Source of the DNA: DAOQVR01 sp035341665
Lineage (GTDB): Bacteria > Chloroflexota > Anaerolineae > JAAYZQ01
DNA length: 64,000 nucleotides
Direction: 5' to 3'
NCBI GenBank assembly: GCA_035341665.1
Contig: DAOQVR010000006.1
Location: 1-64,000, forward strand
Every line of letters begins with the position of its first letter. Position 1 is the stretch's first letter. This document shows positions 44,301 through 51,374 of the stretch, in pieces. The notes under the pieces are model-generated. The model was given only the letters and a program-made list of their open reading frames with translations. It did no database searches and was not told the DNA's origin. The translations under genes and the position numbers were made by a program.

Positions 44301-45957
44301 GATCAACCTGACCACGGGCTACTTTTTCCTGGATGTGGGCGAGATTGACCTGGGCGTGGGAAGCATCAACGACGTCCAGATCGAGATCGACCCCAATGGA
44401 GGCATCGCCTTCACGCCAGAGTCCACGGTGCCCGGCTACCTGAGCGACCCCTTCTCGGGCAGCCTGCGCTTTGCCGGGGACGTGTCGGTGGTCATCCCGG
44501 TGCAGGGAGAGGCAAGCCAGGAGGGGAAGGAGCCGGAGGAGGTGGGGCTGCTGCTCAACGTGAACGGCACGCACGTCATCCGTGCCCCCGACGCGGGCGG
44601 GTTCCTGTGGGCCAACAACGCCTCCCTTGGCCTGGAGCTGGACGCCGACTATGCCAGCATGGGCATCCGGGCGGCGAACACGACGAGCGTCTTTGACCTG
44701 GGCGGTGCGGACCCGCTGCTGGCCTTTGGAATAGGCCAGAACGGCCTCGGGTTGAAGGACCTGGGGTTGAACCTGCCGGACAAGTACGGCAAGATCACGG
44801 CGGTGCCGGGCACGACGGCGCTGTTCGTCTACTACTTTGACGAGCAAAGGATGGAGGGTGCGGGACGCTACAGCTACCTCGGGCTGCAGGCGGGGGTCGA
44901 CGTCGAGCTGAGCGCCGCCGAGGGCCTGAGCGTGGAGGGCACGCTCGACGTCCCGCTGGGTGGGCTGCAGATCGACGTCACGGGCAGCATCGACTGGGAG
45001 GGGGAGATCCTGCTGGCAGGCAGCGGGAGCCTCAGCTGGCTGGGCTTTTCGATGGCCAATGCCGGGTTCACGCTGGACAACAGCGGCCTGCATGCCAGCG
45101 GCGGGGTGACGATCCCGAATGTGGGCAGTGCCACCGTGACGGGCACGATCCTGAGCAACGGCACCTTTTCGCTCACCGGCACGGCGAGCCTGAGCCCGGG
45201 AGGCTGGCAGATGGCCACCGCGTCGGTGACGTGGACGCAGGCCAGCTTGAGCCTCGTCGGGCAGGTGAGCACGCCGGTGGGCAGCGCCACGGTGACCGGA
45301 GCCGTCACGCCCACCTCGTATCGCTTGACGGGCAGCGGCAACCTGAACCTGGGCGGCTTTGCCATGGCCTATGCCAGCGTGACGCTCGACAGCACGACCG
45401 GGCTCTTTGTCGTAGGGGGGGTCGCCGTGCCCAATGCGGGATCGGTGACTCTGTCCGGCTATGTGCTCCAGAACGGCAACCTGGACGTGAGTGGGAGCGG
45501 GAGCCTGAGCCCGGCGGGGCATTCGCTGGCGAACGCCTCGTTCCGCCTGCAGAAGACGGGCGGCAACGTCAGCTTTACGGGCAGCGGGTCGCTGCACCTC
45601 ATTGGGGCGACGATCACCGTCAGCGTGAGCATTGCCTCCAGCGGCGCGTTCTCCGGCAGCGGCACGGCGCAGTGGGGCGGGCTGTCGGTCGGGGTCAGCC
45701 TGTCGATCGGGAGCAACGGTGCGGTGAGCCTGAGCGGCTCGATCTACGTCGACGCGAGCTACAGCGGCTATGGCATCAGGGGGTGGCTCACGCTGTCGGC
45801 CAGCAGCGGCGGCGAGGTCACGGGCTCGCTCAACTTTGAGGCGATATTCCACGGGTCCACGGTGTTCAGCGGGACGGTGAGCCTCTCGTCCGACGGCCAT
45901 GTGTCGTTCAAGGTGTGCGTGTGGGGAGCGTGCGTCCGGGTCAGCTTTAACTTGTGA
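38308..45957 (+). CDS. Giant secreted protein with calcium-binding TSP3-type repeats
   Basis: The 2549-residue protein has a signal peptide (about 1-33). Residues 73-770 are some 25-30 aspartate-rich DxDxDGLxDxxE units, the thrombospondin type 3/Ca-binding pattern. About 780-1075 is a beta-rich pair of carbohydrate-binding-like regions (YRLYFRARSLV, YQVFVRARRDP). About 1094-1310 is a domain starting WRVLVVDDDQNAPDLW that resembles a flavodoxin-like or glutamine-amidotransferase-like fold. A second Asp-rich repeat block spans 1320-1730. The C-terminal 800 residues are Gly/Ser/Val-rich with about 53-residue repeats (GFAMAYASVTLD, GHSLANASFRLQ types) suggesting a beta-solenoid. No sortase motif or clear C-terminal anchor is seen. 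Ca-stabilised adhesin or sheath component is inferred. Confidence 0.85.
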   Translation: MKWTRVFYGWMAIVLLFSPVAPALQAAAPIAAHIPAAPVLQAEAGGPSPSLVPEATEWVMLPFIALDYPAPDMDHDGLPDAYEDYDGDGIVDPGETDPNDPDCDDDGLTDGEEVSTFGSDPWSTETDGDTLGDFLEVHTTHTKPAVADSDADGLRDDAEDLDRDGVLDPGETDPTLADTDEDGLTDGEERTAGNDGYVTDPRLADSDGDGLKDAEEAAAGTDPTKADPDADGLSDLEEVTEGADGYVTDPGDADSDDDGLKDGQEASAGSDPLNSDTDADDLGDAAEVLTYGSDPTLVDSDGDTLPDYTEVMTTTTNPALADSEGDGMPDPWEVLYGLNPLAGDGGGDLDGDGRTNLQEYLDGTDPSQPDSDGDGLSDSAEAVQGTDPQDFDSDDDGLSDGAEAAAGSDPLDADSDGDGISDGLERGWNADLDGDGLISALDLDSDGDGLADAAEDANLNGELDPGETSPDEADTDDDSMPDPWEVAHGFDPRDPGDRDGDPDGDGLENRLEFSAGTDPHNADSDGDGLPDGEEVALGLDPTDPADAAADLDADGLTNLQEYLAGTGIADPDSDGDTIIDGQELDWNQDTDGDGSINALDPDADGDGLDDGAEVFVHFSNPVDDDTDGDTLGDGAEVLTHGSSPIMTDTDYDTIADNEEVVAGSDGYVTHPADPDTDGDNLSDPDEIDTYGTDPTVPDTDGDGIEDAEELVAGTDPLEPDSDDDGLVDGAERTAGTDPLHPDTDRDGVPDGPDPAPLDQDTDDDTLLDGEELVAGWNGERVEGEAIGLPFADPLFGNMGAVHDGSGQILTWTLGGLEPGTYRLYFRARSLVADGDQARLTVQVVGGQSTTIDFQLMHLIYRWHSGWSFALADAGSVVITLEDRQAPGVSVLVDRLMLASLEAEPVFWTTWATDPDTDADALREGEESVRDSVWIEAEHYPAAAGLRVHDLAASNSKTLRNSQAGQTLVSVPAGHLYRPLTYQVFVRARRDPAVDPSAQLQVEAVVPSLGTFTSQLQRLTDQYEWQAAFFGLPLAVTDTIQVTVIAQTSAAQALFVDKLLIAPVLFAGDAYSVPCCDPPGGGGEMPPPPPPPWRVLVVDDDQNAPDLWPHWQLALDQAGAWYDAWDVMTRGNPEPSDLAGYGAVFWFTGRPGSGGLFSAGDEAAVQGYLEGGGRFLLASAGYLDAGLSGFAQAYLGLGAAVVNVNFSEMEGSPGDPIGGGLGELLLAPPPGWSGLLGTDIALPSAAAGTPFRWLVNGEGNSTDLDTGGFKTAFFAWPLAGAANPVQRGEVVSAVLAWFGVPLQGTQGAVAVLKDQPYGFTDPLDMDTDGDGQRPADGFLPGSAGYLTDGKEVAIGTNPFDIDTDGEADLYPADGTLDDYGTPQWDPNCSVGGPPDGSPDWSDSFDCNPLSVDLDDDLLLDPIDPDKVDDDMDNDGLLDGVEDTNLDAIFNPGETDLGVPTPSTLCPGAGDPGSDTDGDGLGDGLEQGLVAPQGQNTDPLCLARNQDLDPMFTTEPLLADTDGDGIADGVEDANGNGAKEGNETAAQWADSDWDYLWDGYDVPAYGAKGELTAHPSSPTNPLDPDSENDGLADGPEVVCFGSDPMMTDTDGDGIDDGEEVMAGSDGYVTDPALADSDSDGLPDGDEVTLHTTNPVRPDTDDDGLLDGEEVDTHGTNPLAEDSDGDGLNDWEEVNAGDDGYITDPLDEDTDDDQFTDGEEAAYATDPTDPDSHPTIASQENVYLEADSWETQGDLLVADGLIRIGGEQSGEGRLVRAIDWQRARAYLAGSRVFRIRVNGTVTINRVTGAISGNGTVDVVISETEAIRIIDGDFVLDRSSGELTGEVCASVALGSYGKVGLSGLAEVVVDVKSGDISGSGDVTHTPVPGLSAVLAGSFVVHPPALKLALLGDVGLEVAGLSIPLSAIEAEIDFASGYFAGKAYVEVPGIGPIQSSGPKAEFTLDTAEGTLQFSVESGVTSSLTVGPITLELSSGGGAGFSFEINLTTGYFFLDVGEIDLGVGSINDVQIEIDPNGGIAFTPESTVPGYLSDPFSGSLRFAGDVSVVIPVQGEASQEGKEPEEVGLLLNVNGTHVIRAPDAGGFLWANNASLGLELDADYASMGIRAANTTSVFDLGGADPLLAFGIGQNGLGLKDLGLNLPDKYGKITAVPGTTALFVYYFDEQRMEGAGRYSYLGLQAGVDVELSAAEGLSVEGTLDVPLGGLQIDVTGSIDWEGEILLAGSGSLSWLGFSMANAGFTLDNSGLHASGGVTIPNVGSATVTGTILSNGTFSLTGTASLSPGGWQMATASVTWTQASLSLVGQVSTPVGSATVTGAVTPTSYRLTGSGNLNLGGFAMAYASVTLDSTTGLFVVGGVAVPNAGSVTLSGYVLQNGNLDVSGSGSLSPAGHSLANASFRLQKTGGNVSFTGSGSLHLIGATITVSVSIASSGAFSGSGTAQWGGLSVGVSLSIGSNGAVSLSGSIYVDASYSGYGIRGWLTLSASSGGEVTGSLNFEAIFHGSTVFSGTVSLSSDGHVSFKVCVWGACVRVSFNL

Positions 45958-46071
45958 GGAAGGTCGCGCGCAGAGGCGCGGGCGGCCGCAGTACGCCTCG
46001 CGACCTGCGGCCGGCTGGTGCCCCCCTGGCCGAGCGGCGGTTGGGATAACCACAATTTCCATAATCTTAAC

Positions 46072-46100
46072 TTGACAATTGGCCGGGCACGGTGTAGTAT
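46072..46100 (+). promoter_or_regulatory. Sigma-70-type promoter of the suf genes
   Basis: Perfect TTGACA (46072-46077), 17-bp spacer, TAGTAT (46095-46100). An AT-rich stretch (about 46045-46070) just upstream looks like an UP element. The leader to the ATG is about 92 nt and contains a CCTCGC-GAAG-GCGAG hairpin. Confidence 0.7.
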
Positions 46101-46198
46101 GGGTGCACCTCGCGAAGGCGAGAGTCAGCAGCCCATCGCCGCTGCCCGGCTGAGGCCATTGGGGCTGCGGATCGGGCGGCGAAGGAAGGAGCAGAGAG

Positions 46199-46954
46199 AT
46201 GAACGACGGCCCTATCCTGCAGGTGGAGGACCTGCACCTGAAGCGCGGCGACAAGGAGGTTTTGCGCGGCGTTACGATGGATATCCAGGCGGGCCAGGTG
46301 TATGGCCTGCTGGGGCGCAACGGTTCCGGCAAGTCGTCGCTGGCCTACGCGCTGATGGGCTGCGCCGGGTATGCGCCCTCGGCGGGCCGCATCCTCTTCG
46401 AGGGCCAGGAGGTTACCGAGCTTTCGATCACCGAGCGGGCACGGCTGGGAATGACGCTGGCGTGGCAGGACCCCGCCCGTTTCGAGGGCCTGAAGGTAAA
46501 GGATTACCTGGGCCTGGGAATGAGGGAGCCGGCGCCGGCGCTGATGGAGGAGGCGTTGGAGGCAGTGGACCTGGCTCCGTGCGACTATATGACGCGCCCG
46601 GTCGACGATGCGCTGTCGGGTGGCGAGCGGAAGCGGATTGAGCTGGCGGCGATCTATGCGATGCGGCCGCGGCTGGTGATGTTGGACGAGCCCGACTCTG
46701 GGATCGACGTGCTGTCTCTGGAGGAAGTCGCGCGGCTCATCCGCCGGCTTGCCGAGCAGGGCACCGCGGTGCTGCTGATCACGCACCGGGACGAGATGGT
46801 GCCGGTGGCAGACGTCGCGGCGCTGATGTGCGAAGGGGAGATCGTGCAGGTCGGCGAGCCGCAGGAGATGCGGGAGTATTATGCCGAGCGCTGCCGGCCG
46901 TGTGAGGTGGCGAACCTGGTGGAGCCGGTGGGAGGGGTGTATGAGCGACTTTGA
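46199..46954 (+). CDS. sufC: Fe-S cluster assembly ATPase SufC
   Basis: The 251-residue ABC ATPase has Walker A GLLGRNGSGKSSLAYAL, a degenerate signature DDALSGGERKRIE, Walker B LVMLDEPDSGID and the H-loop LITHRDEM. The D-S-G-I-D sequence after Walker B is characteristic of SufC. It powers conformational change of the SufB/D scaffold in the cytosol. AAGGAAGGAG lies upstream. It overlaps the following SufB/D-like gene by 14 bp. Confidence 0.93.
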   Translation: MNDGPILQVEDLHLKRGDKEVLRGVTMDIQAGQVYGLLGRNGSGKSSLAYALMGCAGYAPSAGRILFEGQEVTELSITERARLGMTLAWQDPARFEGLKVKDYLGLGMREPAPALMEEALEAVDLAPCDYMTRPVDDALSGGERKRIELAAIYAMRPRLVMLDEPDSGIDVLSLEEVARLIRRLAEQGTAVLLITHRDEMVPVADVAALMCEGEIVQVGEPQEMREYYAERCRPCEVANLVEPVGGVYERL

Positions 46955-47879
46955 GGCCATCGTACAGTCGTACGAACGATCGGGGGGGAATGCCCACTTC
47001 TTGCGGTCACCCAAGGTGGCGAGCCTGGTGGTGAGCGGGAACGAGGTGTTGGGGTCCAACGAGATAGCGGGCGTGCACCTCACGTCCGAACAGCTTCCCG
47101 ACGGGGTGCGGGCGAAGGTGGTCGTAGAGCCCGGTGTTCGCATCGACACACCGGTCCACCTCTGCTTCGGCGTCCTGCCCAAGGAGGGGGTGCAGCGCAT
47201 CGTATCGGAGTTTGCGATCGGCGATGGGGCGCGCGCCGAGTTCCTGGCGCACTGCACGTTCCCCAACGCCGTGCGCGTGGTGCACCTGATGGAGGCCACG
47301 ATCCACGTGGGCCGGGACGCCTCGATGGCGTACCGCGAGACGCACTATCATGGGGAAGAGGGTGGTGTCGAGGTCATTCCCAAGGCGCAGGTGACGGTGG
47401 ACGAGGGAGGGAAATTCGCCACCGAGTTTGCGCTGACCCACGGCCGGGTGGGCAAGCTTGCCTTTGACTATGTCGTGGACGTGGCGGCAGGGGGCGTGGC
47501 GGAGCTGGTCACCAAGGCATACGGGTCGGGCGACGACGCGATCTCGATCAAGGAGACGATCCGGCTGAATGGGGAGGGAGCGCGCGGCCTGGCGAGGGCG
47601 CGCATCGCGGTGCGCGACCAGGCGACGAGCGAGGTGTACGGCACGACGGAGGGGAATGCGGCTTTTGCCCGGGGGCACATCGACTGCGTGGAGATTGTGC
47701 GGGACGACGCAATCGCGAACGCCGTGCCGGTCGTGAAGGTGACCAACCCCCAGGCGTACGTCACGCACGAGGCCGCCATCGGCACGGTGGACAAGAAGGA
47801 GCTGGAGACGCTGATGGCGCGCGGCCTGGACGAGGAGAGGGCCGTGGATGTGATCGTCCGGGGGATGCTGGAAGGGTGA
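46941..47879 (+). CDS. SufB/SufD-family Fe-S scaffold protein
   Basis: The 312-residue protein is a compact SufB/D core. It has beta-helix sequence (VVVEPGVRIDTPVHLCFG, FAIGDGARAEFLAHCTFPN) followed by the C-terminal SufC-binding region VTHEAAIGTVDKKELETLMARGLDEERAVDVIVRGML. It lacks the long N-terminal domain of classical SufB. SufC plus one SufB/D protein matches the minimal two-gene (SMS-type) arrangement known from archaea and some anaerobic bacteria. No SufS, SufU or second SufB/D gene is adjacent. Confidence 0.9.
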   Translation: MSDFEAIVQSYERSGGNAHFLRSPKVASLVVSGNEVLGSNEIAGVHLTSEQLPDGVRAKVVVEPGVRIDTPVHLCFGVLPKEGVQRIVSEFAIGDGARAEFLAHCTFPNAVRVVHLMEATIHVGRDASMAYRETHYHGEEGGVEVIPKAQVTVDEGGKFATEFALTHGRVGKLAFDYVVDVAAGGVAELVTKAYGSGDDAISIKETIRLNGEGARGLARARIAVRDQATSEVYGTTEGNAAFARGHIDCVEIVRDDAIANAVPVVKVTNPQAYVTHEAAIGTVDKKELETLMARGLDEERAVDVIVRGMLEG

Positions 47880-47985
47880 CGGGGCGGCCGGTTGAGCCGA
47901 AGGCGATGGACCCTGCCTGGTTCGGCGCGGCCGGTGACCTTGGGCGGTCCAGAGGGGCAAGGCGCCTGAGCCCAGCCGCCGTGAG

Positions 47986-48013
47986 TTGACGGCACGGCAG
48001 GAAGTGATATACT
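47986..48013 (+). promoter_or_regulatory. Sigma-70-type promoter of the GNAT-ligase-ACP operon
   Basis: TTGACG (47986-47991), 16-bp spacer, TATACT (48008-48013). Start near 48020, about 79 bases before the ATG at 48099. Confidence 0.65.
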
Positions 48014-48098
48014 GAGCGGACGGGGCCCTGCCGGAGCAGGCGCCCTTGGATCGTGACGCGGCAGCAGGGGACTAGTCCAAGACGCAGGGAGGGTGCAG

Positions 48099-49235
48099 AT
48101 GCCCCACGTCCTGGTTCGAATGGTGGAGAGCCGGCAGGATCTAGAGGCGTTCTGCCGGTTCCCCTGGCGGATCTACCGCGGAGACAGCCACTGGGTACCG
48201 CCCCTCCTCGCCGACCGGCGGCGGTACCTGGACCCCAAGACAGGCCCGTTCTACAGTCACGCCGACCTGGTGCTGTTCCAGGCACGGCGCGGGCGCGAAT
48301 TGGCCGGCACTATCGCCCCTTTCGTCGACCACACGTTGGTGCAGCAGACGGGCCGGCGGGCAGGAGGCTTTGGTTTCTTCGAGACGGTACACGACTGGGA
48401 GGTCGCCGGCGCGCTGCTGGACGCTGCGTGCGGGTGGCTGAGGGAGCAGGGGGCCGAGTCGATCGAAGGGCCGCACAGCTTCACGGCCAACGAAGCCCCC
48501 GGGGTGCTGGTCGAGCCGAGCCGCTATCCCCAGGCGATGCTGGAGGCGTACACGCCGCTGTACTACCACGAGATGCTGGAGAGGTACGGCATGCAGCCCC
48601 TGGAGGAGCTGTACGCGTACCGGGCGGCGCGAGGCACCTTTGGCGAGGGGCTGGAGAAGCTGCCGGCGGACCTGGTGCGCGTGGCGGAGGCCGTGCGCAA
48701 GGCAGCCCAGGTGCGCATCCGCCCTCTGCGGATGGCGGAGTGGGACGCGGAGGTCGGGCTGGCGCTCTACCTCTACAACGAGACGATCCGTGACGTGCTG
48801 GGGAACCCTCCCATGCCCGAGGCCGACTTTCGCCGCATGGTGCGCCCGCTCAAGGGGTTGATCGACCCCGACCTGATCCTCTTTGCGGAGATTGACGGGA
48901 AGCCGGTCGGGTTCTGCGTGGCGGTGCCCGATCCCAGCCGTGTGCTGATCCACCTCAACGGCCGTCTGTGGCCCCTGGGGTGGCTGAAGGCGCTGTACTG
49001 GAGGCGGCGGATCGACATGGTGAGCTTTAGGCTGATGGGGGTGCTGCCGGAGTACCGCCGGCGCGGCATCGAGTCGATCCTCTACCTGGACGTCCTGAAG
49101 GCGATCTGGCGCAAGGGATACGACTCGCTGGAAGGAGCGGTGACTTCGTCGCGCAACCCAGGCATCAACCTGATCGCGACACGCCTGGGGGCGGAGCGCC
49201 ACAAGCACTTTCGGCTTTACAAGATGGCGCTGTAG
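48099..49235 (+). CDS. GNAT-superfamily N-acyltransferase
   Basis: The 378-residue protein is of the YghO-like type: an N-terminal half with FCRFPWRIYRGDSHWVPPLLADRRRYLDP and a C-terminal GNAT fold. The acyl-CoA/acyl-ACP pyrophosphate loop is LPEYRRRGIESILYLDVL. Its length and N-terminal region exceed simple acetyltransferases. It is followed 10 bp later by an AMP-forming ligase and then an acyl carrier protein, suggesting it transfers an ACP-bound acyl group to an amine or amino acid. The substrate is not predictable. ATG at 48099 with GGGAGG. Confidence 0.78.
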   Translation: MPHVLVRMVESRQDLEAFCRFPWRIYRGDSHWVPPLLADRRRYLDPKTGPFYSHADLVLFQARRGRELAGTIAPFVDHTLVQQTGRRAGGFGFFETVHDWEVAGALLDAACGWLREQGAESIEGPHSFTANEAPGVLVEPSRYPQAMLEAYTPLYYHEMLERYGMQPLEELYAYRAARGTFGEGLEKLPADLVRVAEAVRKAAQVRIRPLRMAEWDAEVGLALYLYNETIRDVLGNPPMPEADFRRMVRPLKGLIDPDLILFAEIDGKPVGFCVAVPDPSRVLIHLNGRLWPLGWLKALYWRRRIDMVSFRLMGVLPEYRRRGIESILYLDVLKAIWRKGYDSLEGAVTSSRNPGINLIATRLGAERHKHFRLYKMAL

Positions 49236-49245
49236 GAGGCGTGCG

Positions 49246-50874
49246 GTGCTGAACGGCAATATGACCCTGGCAGAGGCGCTGCGCGAGGTAGCGCGCACCC
49301 GCACGCGACGCGAGGCGCTGGTGTGCGGGGGCACCCGGCTGACCTACGGCGAGCTCCTGGAAGAGGTGGAGGCATTGGGCGCCGGGCTGCACGGCCAGGG
49401 CATCCGAAAGGGCGACCGGATTGTGTGCCTGCTGCCGCCGAGCGGGGAGCATGCCACGCTCTTTTTCGCCGCGGCCGTGCTGGGGGCAGTGCTGGTACCG
49501 CTGAGCCCGCAGGCGAGGCCGAGGCAGCTCAACGAAGTGCTGGCGGACGCGCAGCCGGGGCTGCTGGTCACGGAGCGCCCGCCGGAGCGGGAGGTGCAGG
49601 TGCCGCCCGGCACGCGGGTGGTGCATACGGGCCCGTCCGCCCCGGAGGGCAGCGCGTTCGCGGAGCTGATGGCGCACGGGGATGCGCGACTCCCGGAGCA
49701 GGCGGTGGCGCCCGAGGACCTGCATGCGCTGCTGTACACCTCGGGCACGACGGGGAAACCGAAGGGGGCCATGCACAGCCACCGCAGCCTGATCGCACCG
49801 GTGGTAGCGAGCCTGAAGGTGCGCGAGCTGTGGACGCATCCGACCAACCTGCGCCAGGTGGGTGAGCTGGCGATTGCGGTGGCGCGCTACCGGGAGCGGC
49901 TGGTACGGATGGTGGGCCAGCCCTTTACCTTCCTCTCCACGGCGGGGTGGCACAGCATGACCGGCATCCAGGTGATGCTGGAAGCGCTGTTGATGGGAGA
50001 CAAGCTGGTGGCGATGGCGCAGTTCGAGCCGCGCGAGTGCCTGGAGCTGATCCAGCGGGAGCGCGCCAGCCTGGTGGTGGCAGTGCCGATGGCCTACCAG
50101 GTGATGCTGAGCCTGGAGGACCTGGAGAAGTACGACACGTCGTCGCTGGTGATCTGTGGAACGGGTGCGGCGCCGTGCCCGCCGGAGCTGGGACGCGAGA
50201 TCCAGCGGCGGTTCGGCTGTGCCCTGTACATTGGCTTTGGCGCAACGGAGACGGGGGGCGGCGTCGCGATCACCAGCCTGTCGGACTCGAGCCAGAAGCA
50301 GGCGGAGACGGTGGGCCGGCCGCTGCCGGGGGTACGGGTCAGGATCGTGGACGAGCAGCACCGAGAGGTACCGCGCGGCGAGGTAGGGGAGCTGGCGTGC
50401 CAGGGCCAGAACATCATGCTGGGCTACTACCGCGACCCGGAGCTGAGCGCGGCCGCGGTGGACGCCGAGGGATGGTACTTCACCGGGGACCTGGCGCGGC
50501 TGGACGAGCAGGGGTACCTGCACATTGTCGGGCGGAAGAAGGACATGATCGTGCGCGCCGGGCAGAACGTCTACCCGGTCGAGATCGAGCATTACCTGGT
50601 GGCGCACCCCAAGATCCGCGAGGCGGCGGTGATCGGCGTGCCCGCGGGCGCAGCGGGCGAGAGCGTGTGGGCCTACGTCCGGCTGGAGGAGGGGGCCGCG
50701 ATGAGCGCGCAGGAGGTGAAGCAGCACTGCCGGCAGGCGCTGGAGGCGTACAAGGTACCGGCGCTGGTGCGCTTCGTGGAGGATTTTCCGCGCGGCGAGC
50801 TGGGCAAGCCACAGAAATTCCGGCTGCGCGAGATGGCGCTGCAAGAGCTGAGGGAGGCGAAGGATGGGCGCTGA
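49246..50874 (+). CDS. AMP-forming acyl-CoA synthetase / acyl-ACP ligase
   Basis: The 542-residue ANL-superfamily enzyme shows the P-loop YTSGTTGKPKGAMHSHRS (about 164-181). It also shows FGATETGGG, the YFTGDLARLDEQGYLHIVGRKKDMI hinge region and the C-terminal catalytic Lys in the RGELGKPQKFRLRE block. It activates a carboxylic acid as the adenylate and transfers it to a thiol, here probably the phosphopantetheine of the adjacent ACP. The GTG start has AGGAGG seven bases upstream. Overlaps the ACP gene by 11 bp. Confidence 0.9.
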   Translation: MLNGNMTLAEALREVARTRTRREALVCGGTRLTYGELLEEVEALGAGLHGQGIRKGDRIVCLLPPSGEHATLFFAAAVLGAVLVPLSPQARPRQLNEVLADAQPGLLVTERPPEREVQVPPGTRVVHTGPSAPEGSAFAELMAHGDARLPEQAVAPEDLHALLYTSGTTGKPKGAMHSHRSLIAPVVASLKVRELWTHPTNLRQVGELAIAVARYRERLVRMVGQPFTFLSTAGWHSMTGIQVMLEALLMGDKLVAMAQFEPRECLELIQRERASLVVAVPMAYQVMLSLEDLEKYDTSSLVICGTGAAPCPPELGREIQRRFGCALYIGFGATETGGGVAITSLSDSSQKQAETVGRPLPGVRVRIVDEQHREVPRGEVGELACQGQNIMLGYYRDPELSAAAVDAEGWYFTGDLARLDEQGYLHIVGRKKDMIVRAGQNVYPVEIEHYLVAHPKIREAAVIGVPAGAAGESVWAYVRLEEGAAMSAQEVKQHCRQALEAYKVPALVRFVEDFPRGELGKPQKFRLREMALQELREAKDGR

Positions 50875-51160
50875 ATCGACGCGGCCGCCGCTGACGCTCG
50901 ACGAGTTCCGGGGCCTGCTGGCCCGTGAGCTGGAGATCCCAGAGGAGCTGGTGGCGCCGGGGGCGTCTTTCCTGGACGATTTGCAGGCCGACTCGGTGCA
51001 GCTGGTTGATCTCTTCCTGCGCTTTGAGGGGATGGGCATCTCGATCCCGCTGGATGCGGCGTGGCGGATCAGGACGGTGCAGGACGCCTACGATCTGTAT
51101 GTAGAGAGCGTGCAGGCGCCGGGCGCGCCGGCGGGCGACCAGGCGCACGCGGGGCAATGA
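50864..51160 (+). CDS. Acyl carrier protein
   Basis: The 98-residue protein has the four-helix ACP pattern. The phosphopantetheine attachment site is Ser44 in DDLQADSVQLVDLFLRFE. The usual DSL motif is DSV here. The start overlaps the ligase gene by 11 bp, implying matched expression. The sequence after residue 85 is a flexible Ala/Gly tail. It likely carries the acyl group made by the ligase and used by the GNAT enzyme. Confidence 0.87.
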   Translation: MGAESTRPPLTLDEFRGLLARELEIPEELVAPGASFLDDLQADSVQLVDLFLRFEGMGISIPLDAAWRIRTVQDAYDLYVESVQAPGAPAGDQAHAGQ

Positions 51161-51299
51161 CCGCAGACGACAGTCGATCGGCGCCGCACGACGGGCGGCC
51201 GGAAGGCCCCGCAGTCCGGCTGAGCGAGCCTCCGCTCCGCTGCGGCACGGGGCAGGCGTAGAGAGCAGCCGACTCTCCTCACCAGGTCCCCTGTTCCCC

Positions 51300-51328
51300 T
51301 TGCGGTGTTTCGCCGGCAGGTGCATAAT
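51300..51328 (+). promoter_or_regulatory. Sigma-70-type promoter of the zinc-ribbon surface-protein gene
   Basis: TTGCGG (51300-51305), 17-bp spacer, CATAAT (51323-51328). Start near 51335 rules out the longer frame beginning at 51300 and supports the ATG at 51375. Confidence 0.6.
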
Positions 51329-51374
51329 CCGCAGGCCGACTCAGCACGTCCACAAGAATTGGGGAGCCCACGCG

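Noticed and set aside
38449..46332. A 2627-codon open frame on the minus strand antisense to the giant gene
   Set aside because: It is the exact antisense of a gene dominated by GAC, GGC, CTG and GAG codons, which give no stops in that frame. The translation is Arg/Val/Gln-rich nonsense without domains, and it runs past the end of the real gene.
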